A DNA stretch of 64,000 bases, from the NCBI GenBank assembly GCA_900184925.1, contig FXYJ02000009.1, forward strand, positions 42,629 through 106,628, read 5' to 3'. Every line of letters begins with the position of its first letter. The first letter of the stretch is position 1. Shown one piece after another: positions 37,330-45,291 of the stretch. The position numbers were made by a program, and so were the translations under genes. The notes under the pieces were generated by a model. The model saw only the letters and a program-made list of their open reading frames with translations. It did not search any database and was not told where the DNA came from. The DNA comes from Ruminococcaceae bacterium HV4-5-B5C. GTDB lineage: Bacteria; Bacillota; Clostridia; Oscillospirales; Acutalibacteraceae.

Positions 37330-37335
37330 TATAAT
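37330..37335 (+). promoter_or_regulatory. Candidate -10 of the gntR promoter
   Basis: TATAAT about 38 nt upstream of the regulator ATG, overlapping a TGTATTA half-site. The -35 candidate TATACA, 17 nt upstream, is weak, which would suit autoregulation. Confidence 0.45.
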
Positions 37336-37372
37336 TACTTAGTAACAAATAGCCTTGCGGGAAGTGTTAGTA

Positions 37373-38095
37373 ATGGGAAAAGAACTGGACAACGAAAGTG
37401 CCGTGCCACTGTACCGGCAGATGTCGGACACCATTCTGAAGGAAATACAAAACGGTACATTTACTCCCGGAAATAAAATTCCGACGGAGTTTGAATTAAG
37501 CAAAACCTACGAGGTAAGCAGGGTGACTGTCCGGAAGGCACTTTCGGAACTTGCCGACCAGGGTTATCTTGAAAGGAAATCAGGGAAGGGAACCTTTGTA
37601 GCCGAAAAAAAACTGCAGCGCGGCCTTACCAACAATGTGCTAAGTTTTACGGAAATGTGTAAAATGATGGGAATGAAACCCGGGGCCAAAACGATAAAAA
37701 TTGCACTGGAAGATCCGTCTCCCAAAGATGCGGAACTCATCGGACTGAAGCCGGATGAAAAAGTCCTGGTACTGGAACGCATCCGTTATGCGGACGGAAA
37801 CCCCGTCATGCTTGAGATCAATAAATACCCCGAATCCTTTTCCTTCCTTTTCGGTGAGGATCTGAACGATACTTCCCTGTTTGTAATTCTGGAAGAGAAG
37901 TATAATATCAAACCTCATCATTCCTCAAAAGTAATCGATATTGTATTCGCCAGCGCAAAGGAAGCCAAAGAGCTTAACATTACCAAAGGATATCCTCTTC
38001 TCAGAATTAACAGCGTCACACATGACGCCGATGAAAAGCTGAACTATCTGTCCGCTCAGCTCTGTATTGGTGACAAGTTTAAACTGATTGTCTGA
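37373..38095 (+). CDS. GntR/HutC-family regulator with UTRA domain (FrlR-like)
   Basis: A 240-aa regulator (FrlR is 243). The ATG with GGGAAG upstream is preferred to an in-frame TTG 18 nt earlier. The N-terminal GntR winged helix reads PTEFELSKTYEVSRVTVRKALSEL and GYLERKSGKGTFVA. The UTRA ligand domain (residues ~90-240) includes LVLERIRYADGNPVMLEINKYP. It should respond to a phosphorylated sugar-amine and repress the divergent frlB and the carrier. The ATACA repeats are its likely sites. Confidence 0.9.
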   Translation: MGKELDNESAVPLYRQMSDTILKEIQNGTFTPGNKIPTEFELSKTYEVSRVTVRKALSELADQGYLERKSGKGTFVAEKKLQRGLTNNVLSFTEMCKMMGMKPGAKTIKIALEDPSPKDAELIGLKPDEKVLVLERIRYADGNPVMLEINKYPESFSFLFGEDLNDTSLFVILEEKYNIKPHHSSKVIDIVFASAKEAKELNITKGYPLLRINSVTHDADEKLNYLSAQLCIGDKFKLIV

Positions 38096-38146
38096 GTACT
38101 GCTTCACAGCTTCTTCCGGTGTTTACATCAGATTATCAACAGTCGG

Positions 38147-38183
38147 ATCCACCTTTCGCTTAATGCGGCAGGTGGATTTTTTT
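38147..38183 (+). terminator. Terminator after gntR
   Basis: Stem ATCCACCT/AGGTGGAT followed by seven T. Confidence 0.85.
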
Positions 38184-38281
38184 GACCGAAAATCACGGAA
38201 GGCCCCGCCGATACGAAAGATCAGCTTAAGCCGCTGATGAATCTTATGGAACCGCGGAATCCGTAAAGTCAAAACCTTATT

Positions 38282-38337
38282 ATTACAAATTGTTTCTAAA
38301 TTGTTCTAATAATAATATATTCGAAACAATTTGTAAT
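38282..38337 (+). promoter_or_regulatory. 15-bp inverted repeat upstream of G1P dehydrogenase
   Basis: ATTACAAATTGTTTC and its exact complement, 26 nt apart, 55 nt before the ATG. The right arm contains CGAAACA, a motif seen again before the hydrolase and, as TTTCGAT, before the DeoR gene. Likely an operator or a structured leader. Confidence 0.55.
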
Positions 38338-38391
38338 ATATTATTGTAGTAGATATTGCCAGAAATCAACGCTGTAAGAGGAAGGTTCTAT

Positions 38392-39648
38392 ATGATTCTT
38401 GAAAGCCAACTATATGCAGGCCCCTGTTCCTGCGGCAAAGATCATGAGATTTTCACAAAGAAGGAAGTAATTGAATCAGGGTGCCTGAAACACTTTGATG
38501 ATTATGCGGAAGCATCGGGTTTAAGCGGGCGCAGAGCCGCTGTCTACGATTGTAATACCTATCATGCAAAAGGCCTTGTCCGACCGGATGCCGATCAGGA
38601 AATCATACTGAACCCTGTAAATCTCCACGCCAACGAAACGGCAGTCGGTAAAATATTAGAGCAGCTTCATCCGGATACCCGGTACCTGATTGCGGTTGGT
38701 TCCGGTACGATCCACGACTGTACCCGATACTGCGCCAATAAGCTTGGGATTCCTTTTGTCTCCTGCCCAACCGCAGCAAGCGTCGACGGTTTTTGCTCGA
38801 CCGTAAGTGCCATGACATGGAAAGGCTATAAAAACACCATGCCCGGCGTTGCTCCGGTTCTTGTGCTGGCAGATACGGAAGTGATCCGTCAGGCGCCAAT
38901 CGCCTTGGCGCTAAGCGGTGTCGGCGACGTCTTCGGAAAATTTATCTCTCTGGCAGACTGGAAAATATCTCATGTTTTAACGGGAGAGTATTTTTGCCCG
39001 GTCATTGAAGAAATGACACGCAAAGCAATTGTTGCGGTTAAAGATTGCTGTGGGCAGATCAAGGAAAACGGCGACCCGGAAGCATTTGAACATTTAATCT
39101 ATGGTTTACTGCTCTCAGGATTAGCCATGCAGATGTGTGGAAATTCCCGCCCTGCATCCGGAGCGGAACATCATATTTCGCACCTGATTGATGTTGAGCC
39201 GGCTTCCTTAAATCTTCATAACCGTGCCCTGCACGGTGAAAAAGTCGGGGTTGGCACCATTCTTGTTTCCTCCGTGTACCATAAGCTTGCCGCTGTTTCT
39301 GACATAGCTCCCTATGTGAAAGAATTCTCTCCGCTGGACCCCGGCGAGATCAAAAGGATATTCGGAAACATATCCGACTCAATTATGACTGAAAACCAAA
39401 AGGATTGCCTGAAAGACGTGACTTGTTCCGCTGTCATCAGGAGCTGGGATAAAATCCGTGAGATAGTTCGCGAGATTCCTTCCCCGCATGAGCTGATCAA
39501 TCTTTATACCGGAATCAAAGCGAAAAAAACACTGCAGGATATTGAGGTTGATGAAAAGCTTCTTCCTGATCTTCTTCGCTATTCCGCCTGCATTCGCAAT
39601 CGCCTGACTTTAATGCGCGTCAGAAGAATGCTGACCGTTGAATACTGA
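38392..39648 (+). CDS. egsA: sn-Glycerol-1-phosphate dehydrogenase (EgsA/AraM-like)
   Basis: A 418-aa enzyme; ATG behind GAGGAAGG. The NAD-binding VGSGTIHDCTRYCA, the VSCPTAASVDGFCS segment, and metal ligands in GVGDVFGK (Asp), ASGAEHHISH and LHGEKVG (His) follow the iron-dependent-dehydrogenase/G1PDH pattern. It reduces dihydroxyacetone phosphate to glycerol 1-phosphate. In Bacillus AraM/EgsA feeds heptaprenylglyceryl phosphate synthesis. No PcrB partner is seen here. The gene is followed by a long leader and the hydrolase. Confidence 0.9.
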   Translation: MILESQLYAGPCSCGKDHEIFTKKEVIESGCLKHFDDYAEASGLSGRRAAVYDCNTYHAKGLVRPDADQEIILNPVNLHANETAVGKILEQLHPDTRYLIAVGSGTIHDCTRYCANKLGIPFVSCPTAASVDGFCSTVSAMTWKGYKNTMPGVAPVLVLADTEVIRQAPIALALSGVGDVFGKFISLADWKISHVLTGEYFCPVIEEMTRKAIVAVKDCCGQIKENGDPEAFEHLIYGLLLSGLAMQMCGNSRPASGAEHHISHLIDVEPASLNLHNRALHGEKVGVGTILVSSVYHKLAAVSDIAPYVKEFSPLDPGEIKRIFGNISDSIMTENQKDCLKDVTCSAVIRSWDKIREIVREIPSPHELINLYTGIKAKKTLQDIEVDEKLLPDLLRYSACIRNRLTLMRVRRMLTVEY

Positions 39649-39754
39649 CCCATACCAACAGGAAGCCCAAATCGAAACAAATGAAACCTGTTTCTGCAAT
39701 AAATCAAAGCAGCTAAAAATATTCTAAATTTATTGAGGATAGTGTCACTTTTGA

Positions 39755-39783
39755 TTGACAAGCGCAACCCGTCACGATATAAT
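39755..39783 (+). promoter_or_regulatory. SigA-type promoter of hydrolase with long leader
   Basis: Perfect TTGACA, 17-nt spacer, perfect TATAAT. The leader to the ATG at 40011 is about 220 nt. It contains TGTTTCGATATATTAC (39798-39813) and two TTGAAATATAT copies 20 bp apart (39850, 39870), possible operators. Confidence 0.8.
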
Positions 39784-40010
39784 GTAAAAGTTTCATGTGT
39801 TTCGATATATTACTAAATTTTCGTTAATTATATTTTTACAGCGTAATTCTTGAAATATATCAAACTATATTGAAATATATTTTTTCAGCTCTTATTCCGG
39901 CGTTCCTTACTTACTCATATATGAAAATGAATGAAAAAGGAATGATGTAAAATGCGGAGTTCGTTGTTTCCCTGGTCCTAACACGTCAAATATAATTGGA
40001 GGATAGAAGA

Positions 40011-41870
40011 ATGAAAAGCAAAAGCAAGAACATAAGTAGTATTATCATGGCAGTTTCTCTCATTTTAGTGTTTCTGTTTATGTCCATCGCATCTTACTTT
40101 AATTCGGGATGTGGCGCTGCCTCAGTAAAGAACATCTATTACCCAGACAGCAACGGCAACATGCTCAGAGCACAGCTGTTTATTCCGAACGGAATTTCAG
40201 CAGACAAGAAGGCCCCGGCAATTCTGAATATGCACGGCGGCGGTGACAACCTGGAATGCGTGGGCAATTTCAGTTCTGAATTGGCGCGCAGAGGTTATGT
40301 CGTACTCAGCGTCGATGAATACGGCAGCGGATTTTCAGACTATGTAACAGGAAATGTTGCAACAGGCGCCGGCGGCTCCAAAGAAAAGACAGCAAAAACA
40401 TCGACAATGGACGGTGGTGCTTCAGTCAGTCTGAAACAACTGCTTTCTTATGACTTTGTGGATCAGGACAATATCGGATTAATCGGTCACTCCATGGGCG
40501 GATCGTACATCACAAACGCCGCGCTGCAGAATGCCTCTCACGTTAAGGCAATTATGCCCTGGGGTTCCGGTTCTTTTCTGGACTTGCTGAAAAAGACCAA
40601 ATCGGAAGATTTTAAATTCAGTGTCGGTTATTTGAATGGAAAAAATGATGAAATGATTCTTTTTTCCACTCATCTGGACAACACCGCCAAACTGCTCCAG
40701 CAGAATTACATGAAGAAATTCTTCGGCACGGATAAAGACATTGTTGCTGGTCAGGTATACGGATCCTTCCAGCAAAAGGATGCACGTGTTGTTTATACTC
40801 CTACAACAAGCCACATCGGAAATCTTGTCTGTTCGGAATCGGTCGGCTATCTGCTCTCCTTTTTCGAGTCGGCAATGCCCACAAATACAAATATAGGGTC
40901 GGCCTCACAGGTCTGGCAGTTCAAAGAGACCTTTGACGTTTTTGCAATTATTGCGCTGCTCTGTTTTGTTCTGAGCCTCGGTTATACTCTGTTTGCAGGC
41001 AAACTGTTCGGCTCACTGGTGTATGAAGGAGACCAGCCGTCCGTTAAAATGAATGCTCCCCTCAAATGGATCGGCGCTCTTGTTTTAATGGTTATCCCAA
41101 TGCTGACGCTTTACAAAATCGGTTTGCCGCTGACAACGATTAAAGCCAGCAAGTTTTTCCCGATGGACTGGAGCAACTATTTTGCCTGGCTGACGCTCAT
41201 CAATGCGGCAATCATTCTGGTGCTGTTCCTGATCTGGCACTTTGCATACGGCAAAAAACACGGCGGCAACGCGCAGAGCTATGGCCTTATCAACAGCGGC
41301 GTAAGCTGGATTCAGATTTTAAAGACAATCGGTTTTTCCGTAGCCATCGTTTTCGCTATCTATGTTATTGTGAATTCCTGCTACGCCCTGTTCAATATTG
41401 ATTTCCGTTTCTGGATCTTCGCAATTAAGCCGATTACAGTGGCCAGACTGCCCTACCTCTGGGGATATCTGATCGTATTCCTCCTTGCTTTTGGCATTCT
41501 GAATATGGTAAGTGTCAGTTTCGCCGGACTTTCTTCAGACTCCAACAGCAAGCTGGGAGTTCTGAAACAATATGTAATTGGCTGGCTGATTGGCGCGGGC
41601 GGTTTCACGATTATTGTTCTGATTTACTATATGGGTCTGAAAGTGAACCATTATCCGCCGTTCTTCTATGGCTTTGGCCCGTTCCCCAATGGTCACCCGA
41701 ACTCTTTGGTATTCAGCATGAAGCTGCTTACAGTTGTTCCCCAGTTTACTTTTGTTTCCATTATGAACACTGCGTTTTATCGAAAAACAAAGAGCATTTA
41801 TGTCGGCACCTTTGTGTCCGCTCTCTTCCTCGCAATGATTGCTGTCACCGGAAACGCTTTCACTTTTTAA
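40011..41870 (+). CDS. Alpha/beta hydrolase with membrane C-terminal domain
   Basis: A 619-aa protein, ATG behind GGAGGATAG. An N-terminal helix (residues ~10-28) anchors an extracytoplasmic alpha/beta-hydrolase domain: MHGGGDNLECVG, SVDEYGSG, and the nucleophile elbow GHSMGGSY near residue 160; HIG near residue 265 is the probable catalytic His. From ~residue 305 onward there are eight or so transmembrane helices. It resembles dienelactone-hydrolase-like lipases or esterases fused to a membrane domain. The substrate is unknown; the neighbour makes glycerol 1-phosphate, so a lipid link is possible. Confidence 0.75.
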   Translation: MKSKSKNISSIIMAVSLILVFLFMSIASYFNSGCGAASVKNIYYPDSNGNMLRAQLFIPNGISADKKAPAILNMHGGGDNLECVGNFSSELARRGYVVLSVDEYGSGFSDYVTGNVATGAGGSKEKTAKTSTMDGGASVSLKQLLSYDFVDQDNIGLIGHSMGGSYITNAALQNASHVKAIMPWGSGSFLDLLKKTKSEDFKFSVGYLNGKNDEMILFSTHLDNTAKLLQQNYMKKFFGTDKDIVAGQVYGSFQQKDARVVYTPTTSHIGNLVCSESVGYLLSFFESAMPTNTNIGSASQVWQFKETFDVFAIIALLCFVLSLGYTLFAGKLFGSLVYEGDQPSVKMNAPLKWIGALVLMVIPMLTLYKIGLPLTTIKASKFFPMDWSNYFAWLTLINAAIILVLFLIWHFAYGKKHGGNAQSYGLINSGVSWIQILKTIGFSVAIVFAIYVIVNSCYALFNIDFRFWIFAIKPITVARLPYLWGYLIVFLLAFGILNMVSVSFAGLSSDSNSKLGVLKQYVIGWLIGAGGFTIIVLIYYMGLKVNHYPPFFYGFGPFPNGHPNSLVFSMKLLTVVPQFTFVSIMNTAFYRKTKSIYVGTFVSALFLAMIAVTGNAFTF

Positions 41871-41915
41871 CGTTTCGTCTGCCCGGCATTAACGTGATCT
41901 GAATAACATTTTATT

Positions 41916-41984
41916 GAAGCATGATTTGCTCACGCCTGCAGAACGGATAGTCCGACAGGTACAGCAAATCATGCTTCTTTTATT
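41916..41984 (+). terminator. Terminator after hydrolase
   Basis: A perfect 15-bp stem (GAAGCATGATTTGCT and complement, 32-nt loop) followed by TTTTATTG. Confidence 0.9.
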
Positions 41985-42155
41985 GTCTCATCCGGCGTTC
42001 CCTGTCGCTCCCTTGCTATGGCCGCAAAAGGGAAGATTTCTTTGCATCCTTCCATCCTTTTTTCGATTGACATAATAAAAAAATAGAGATAATATATAAT
42101 GATAGTATATTTTCAGTATGTTTCTGCATTACTGAATCAGTAAGGAATGGTTTCT

Positions 42156-42935
42156 ATGTTTGCCGATCCTCGGAAAAATGATATTATGAATCTTCTGAAT
42201 GAAAAGTCGTCCGTATCCGTTTCAGAACTGAGTAAGTTATTCAAGATTTCGGAAGTTTCCGTGCGTAAAATACTGGTCTCGATGGAACAGGCCGGGCAGT
42301 TAAGGCGTACGTGGGGCGGTGCTGTCAGTATTTACAGCTCACTGCACGAGCTCTCCAATGAAGAAAAACTGCCGAAGCATTTAGAAGAAAAAAAGGCAAT
42401 CGCGCAGGCTGCATACGATTGTATTAATGACGGTGATGCTGTCTTTCTGGATAGCGGAACCACGACAATTCAGTTGGCAAGGTTAATTGTTTCCGGCCCA
42501 AAACGCAATATCATGGTAGCGACAAACGCTACGAATATCAGCATGGAGCTTGCCAAGGCGTCGGACATTCAAAGCGTCATTATCGGCGGTGAATTCAGGC
42601 AGAAAATATTTTCCTGTGTCGGTTATATTGCATTAATGTGCCTGGATCATTTATGCTTTGATAAAGGGTTCATTACCGGAAACCACTTTTCTCTGGAGCA
42701 TGGCTTTACAACGCCAAACCTTCAGGAAGCTGAGATCAAGCATCGCGTTTTAACGGTTTCAAAAAACAAGTACATTCTTATGGATTCCAGTAAATTCGGC
42801 GATGATTCCTTAGCCCTTATTGCATCACCAAAAGAAGCGGACCATGTTATCACCGACTGGAACCTTTCGTCAGAAGTCATCCGGCAGTTCAGTGAGCTGG
42901 GCCTAAATGTAATTGTCGCAAAAAAAGCGGAATAA
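42156..42935 (+). CDS. DeoR/GlpR-family transcriptional regulator
   Basis: A 259-aa regulator. The internal ATG is chosen since AAGGA lies at a good distance; an ATG 9 nt earlier is possible. The N-terminal HTH reads SVSELSKLFKISEVSVRKILVSME, with the family's RRTWGGAV. The C-terminal DeoR sensor has GDAVFLDSGTTTIQLA, VATNATNI and VIIGGEF. It responds to a phosphosugar in this family. TTTCGAT lies just upstream of its own promoter region. Downstream it is closed by a terminator. Confidence 0.9.
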   Translation: MFADPRKNDIMNLLNEKSSVSVSELSKLFKISEVSVRKILVSMEQAGQLRRTWGGAVSIYSSLHELSNEEKLPKHLEEKKAIAQAAYDCINDGDAVFLDSGTTTIQLARLIVSGPKRNIMVATNATNISMELAKASDIQSVIIGGEFRQKIFSCVGYIALMCLDHLCFDKGFITGNHFSLEHGFTTPNLQEAEIKHRVLTVSKNKYILMDSSKFGDDSLALIASPKEADHVITDWNLSSEVIRQFSELGLNVIVAKKAE

Positions 42936-42945
42936 AAAAACTAAA

Positions 42946-42983
42946 CCGCATGGATTCCCTATCCGGGAACCCATGCGGCTTTT
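42946..42983 (+). terminator. Terminator after deoR gene
   Basis: CCGCATGG-ATTCCC and GGGAA-C-CCATGCGG form a stem with small bulges, followed by CTTTT; preceded by an A-rich stretch, so it may also serve the convergent YoaP-like gene. Confidence 0.85.
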
Positions 42984-43016
42984 ACATGCAAATATGAATC
43001 GATCGTGCCGAGTGCT

Positions 43017-43772
43017 TTACAGCCCTTTTTCCGTAATGATTTTTTCAAATTTCTTCACAGAGAGGATTTCATGCGTAAGAAATTCACCGTCATAAAACAA
43101 ACTGTAAGCAGTAAAAGGTGCAGGGGCGTTCTGTGCCTGCTCCGCTGTTTCGAAGCGAACTGCCTTAAACGGGATATTCCTCTCATGGGCAGCAGCTTCA
43201 ATCAGGGGCACATACTTCGCTGTAAACGGGCATTGATAGGTATAGTACAGTACAAAACCTGATGGTTCTATTTTGGGCAATTTTACACTGTCCCTAAAGC
43301 AGGGTTTTGCAGATGCTTTCTCAAAAGGCAAATACAGCAATTCGTAAAACGGCTCTGCAGTATCCGCCAATTCGAACCCCATATATCTTAAGTAATCCGG
43401 GTCTGAAAGATACGGCATTTTCTTCCCGGAAGATAAAACCACAAGTCCCTGTTTTCCTTTTTCTTTGCTGTCCTCAATACATTCCTGCAGCAACAAATTA
43501 GAATTGCCCTGCCCCTTAAACTGTCCCGAAACCCAAAAGCAGTCAATGTACATATATCCATCCGCCTGAATCGGCGACCATGCTTTTTCAGCGGGTATAT
43601 ATTCAATAAAGCATTTGCCTCTTACGTTCCCTTTTTTAAAGACAAGTCCATCATCAAATCTCTCCGTAAGCCAGGACTTTTTTGCAACAACCTGACAATC
43701 TTTGTTGTTGGATATGGCGCAGCAAATATGCTCCTGCTCTAAGTTTTCTTTTGTAACCGTAATAATTCCCAT
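43017..43772 (-). CDS. yoaP: GNAT acetyltransferase with YoaP-type domain
   Basis: A 251-aa protein. Residues 1-145 form a GNAT domain (IDCFWVSGQFKGQGNSNLLLQECIEDSKEKGKQGLVVL contains the acetyl-CoA loop QFKGQGNS). Residues ~165-250 form the YoaP-like domain, with a thioredoxin-like YTYQCPFTAKYVP and the final FLTHEILS. It matches Bacillus YoaP in length and layout. The substrate is unknown. It runs convergent to the DeoR gene. Confidence 0.88.
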   Translation of the reverse strand: MGIITVTKENLEQEHICCAISNNKDCQVVAKKSWLTERFDDGLVFKKGNVRGKCFIEYIPAEKAWSPIQADGYMYIDCFWVSGQFKGQGNSNLLLQECIEDSKEKGKQGLVVLSSGKKMPYLSDPDYLRYMGFELADTAEPFYELLYLPFEKASAKPCFRDSVKLPKIEPSGFVLYYTYQCPFTAKYVPLIEAAAHERNIPFKAVRFETAEQAQNAPAPFTAYSLFYDGEFLTHEILSVKKFEKIITEKGL

Positions 43773-43875
43773 ATTATGCCTCCCCTGTCTTCAAGAATTA
43801 ATTACAGCATACCATTTAACAGCGCAGAACGCAACATATAGGGGCGACGGTATGCATGCGTGCTCTTTCCTGATA

Positions 43876-43903
43876 TTTACATTTTGGAAATAGCTGGTAC
43901 AAT
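43876..43903 (+). promoter_or_regulatory. Promoter of lipoprotein gene
   Basis: TTTACA, 16-nt spacer, TACAAT, 28 nt upstream of the ATG. Confidence 0.6.
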
Positions 43904-43930
43904 AAAGACAACCAAAAGGAGATTGAACCC

Positions 43931-44371
43931 ATGATGAAAAGGAAAAGAATCGGCCTCCTCCTGACACTTCTTCTCTTCTCAGCTTGTTTTCTGAATGGCT
44001 GTAACGGAGAGTATTTTGGGCCGGGCGTAAGTGACTATAACTACGAAATGTCGGGCGGCTACCAACTATTCAAAAACGGTGCACAAGACACGACAATGAC
44101 AATCGATATCTGTGACTCCTTCGGTAATGAAGTGATCGGAAACCGCATCATGGGTATTGCATGGGATGATGGATTTATACTGGCATCACAAAAAGACAGC
44201 ACTACAACGAAATATTGGATTATTGACGTTAAAGCAAAGAAGATTATTGGCCCTCTAGGGAAAAGTGAATTTGATGATAAAAAAAGAAATCTGAATATTG
44301 ACAGCAAATTGACTCTGCAGGACCCTGCAAAATATAAAGATTTAGATTCTGCCGCCAATAAGCAAAAATAA
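43931..44371 (+). CDS. Putative lipoprotein of unknown function
   Basis: A 146-aa protein; ATG behind AAAGGAG. A basic start MMKRKR, a hydrophobic stretch and LNGC at 21-24 form a good lipobox, so it should be a membrane-anchored lipoprotein. The mature part contains a beta-rich DUF-like section (YWIIDVKAKKIIGPLGKSEF) with no recognised domain. It is followed by a decayed TetR gene. Function unknown. Confidence 0.65.
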   Translation: MMKRKRIGLLLTLLLFSACFLNGCNGEYFGPGVSDYNYEMSGGYQLFKNGAQDTTMTIDICDSFGNEVIGNRIMGIAWDDGFILASQKDSTTTKYWIIDVKAKKIIGPLGKSEFDDKKRNLNIDSKLTLQDPAKYKDLDSAANKQK

Positions 44372-44439
44372 CGCCGCTTGCGGCTCATGTGAGTGTCCCT
44401 CAGGAATCGGAAATTGGAACCCTTTTGCCGCCGCTCTGA

Positions 44440-44973
44440 TTTTTCCTGCCGCCGCTTGCCCAGAAGCGGCGGAGATTCCCATCACCACCATGGAAAAGCC
44501 AACCTCCCAGACCCAGTGATCTCAGGCGCGCCGATCAGGCAATTATCACTGCGTCCGATATTCCTTTTCAGGAACGGGTCCGGCTTGTTTTTCAAAAAGT
44601 CCCGGAGACTTATCGGGTCGGCATTCTAATCCGTTATGCGGACGACTTCCAGCGGCATTATCCGCAGTTGTGGGCAAAAGCCGACTGCTATATCAGTGCT
44701 ATCTGGGACGAATTAATTGCACTTGTGGATAATGGAATCCAAAGCGGAGCTCTGCACTCTGTTGATACCGCCGTCCTTCGGGTAATGCTGGAACAGACGG
44801 TCAAAAAGCTGCTTGACTATGATTTTACCGCCAAAAGCCAAATCAGTTTTGAATCTGGAATGAAGGCAATGTATGACATTGTTTTGTACGGGTTGCTGGA
44901 CCAGCCTGTTCGCGCCGCAGCACTTGAAGAAAACTATTTAGCCCCAACCCCACCGGGAATGCTACATGATTGA
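44440..44973 (+). pseudogene. Truncated TetR-family regulator (C-terminal part only)
   Basis: An open frame with no normal start until codon 77. From about 44518 it reads SDLRRADQAIITASDIPFQE and onward, an effector-binding domain of TetR type (LWAKADCYISAIWDELIALVDNGIQSGAL, typical helix 8-9), ending MLHD. The N-terminal HTH is missing and a stop codon closes the frame upstream at 44437. TetR genes often sit beside YhgE/Pip genes, so the lost HTH would have controlled the two genes downstream on the other strand. Confidence 0.65.
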
Positions 44974-45013
44974 CCGGCATCGTGTCATATAGAGCCAAAG
45001 CATCTGTGATATT

Positions 45014-45052
45014 GGCAGGGCGTCAGGATAAACCTGACGCCCTGCCTTTTGT
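45014..45052 (+). terminator. Strong terminator after decayed TetR gene
   Basis: A perfect 14-bp GC-rich stem (GGCAGGGCGTCAGG and complement, 5-nt loop) followed by TTTTGTTT. The rest of the gap up to 45291 holds no convincing gene. Confidence 0.93.
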
Positions 45053-45291
45053 TTCGTGAACAAGAATTGATTCGATCTTTGGTTCAAATCCGGGCGGAAG
45101 CGGTACAATTCTTTTCGAGAAACAGATTCCTCATAAAGGAATCTATGTCGTTTTATTCTACGGCGGAAACGAGCACGCGAAATTCGAACCATTACCCTCT
45201 TCAATGGGAAATTAATGCTGCTTCTAAACTTGCAAAAGCAAAAGAGACCGCTACTGTAAGTAATTCTCTATTTCAAGCGGTATTTGCTGTT

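Noticed and set aside
39850..39880. Repeated TTGAAATATAT as a possible CRISPR-like repeat
   Set aside because: Only two copies 20 bp apart in an AT-rich leader; no regular repeat-spacer structure or cas genes.
45060..45110. tRNA T-arm-like string (GGTTCAAATCC)
   Set aside because: No acceptor, D or anticodon arms can be built around it and the stem pairing is mostly G-T, so it is not a tRNA gene; a remnant attachment site cannot be shown.
44962..45204. Minus-strand 80-codon frame between the TetR remnant and the YhgE pair
   Set aside because: It overlaps a strong plus-strand terminator and has a highly basic, low-information sequence without start signals.
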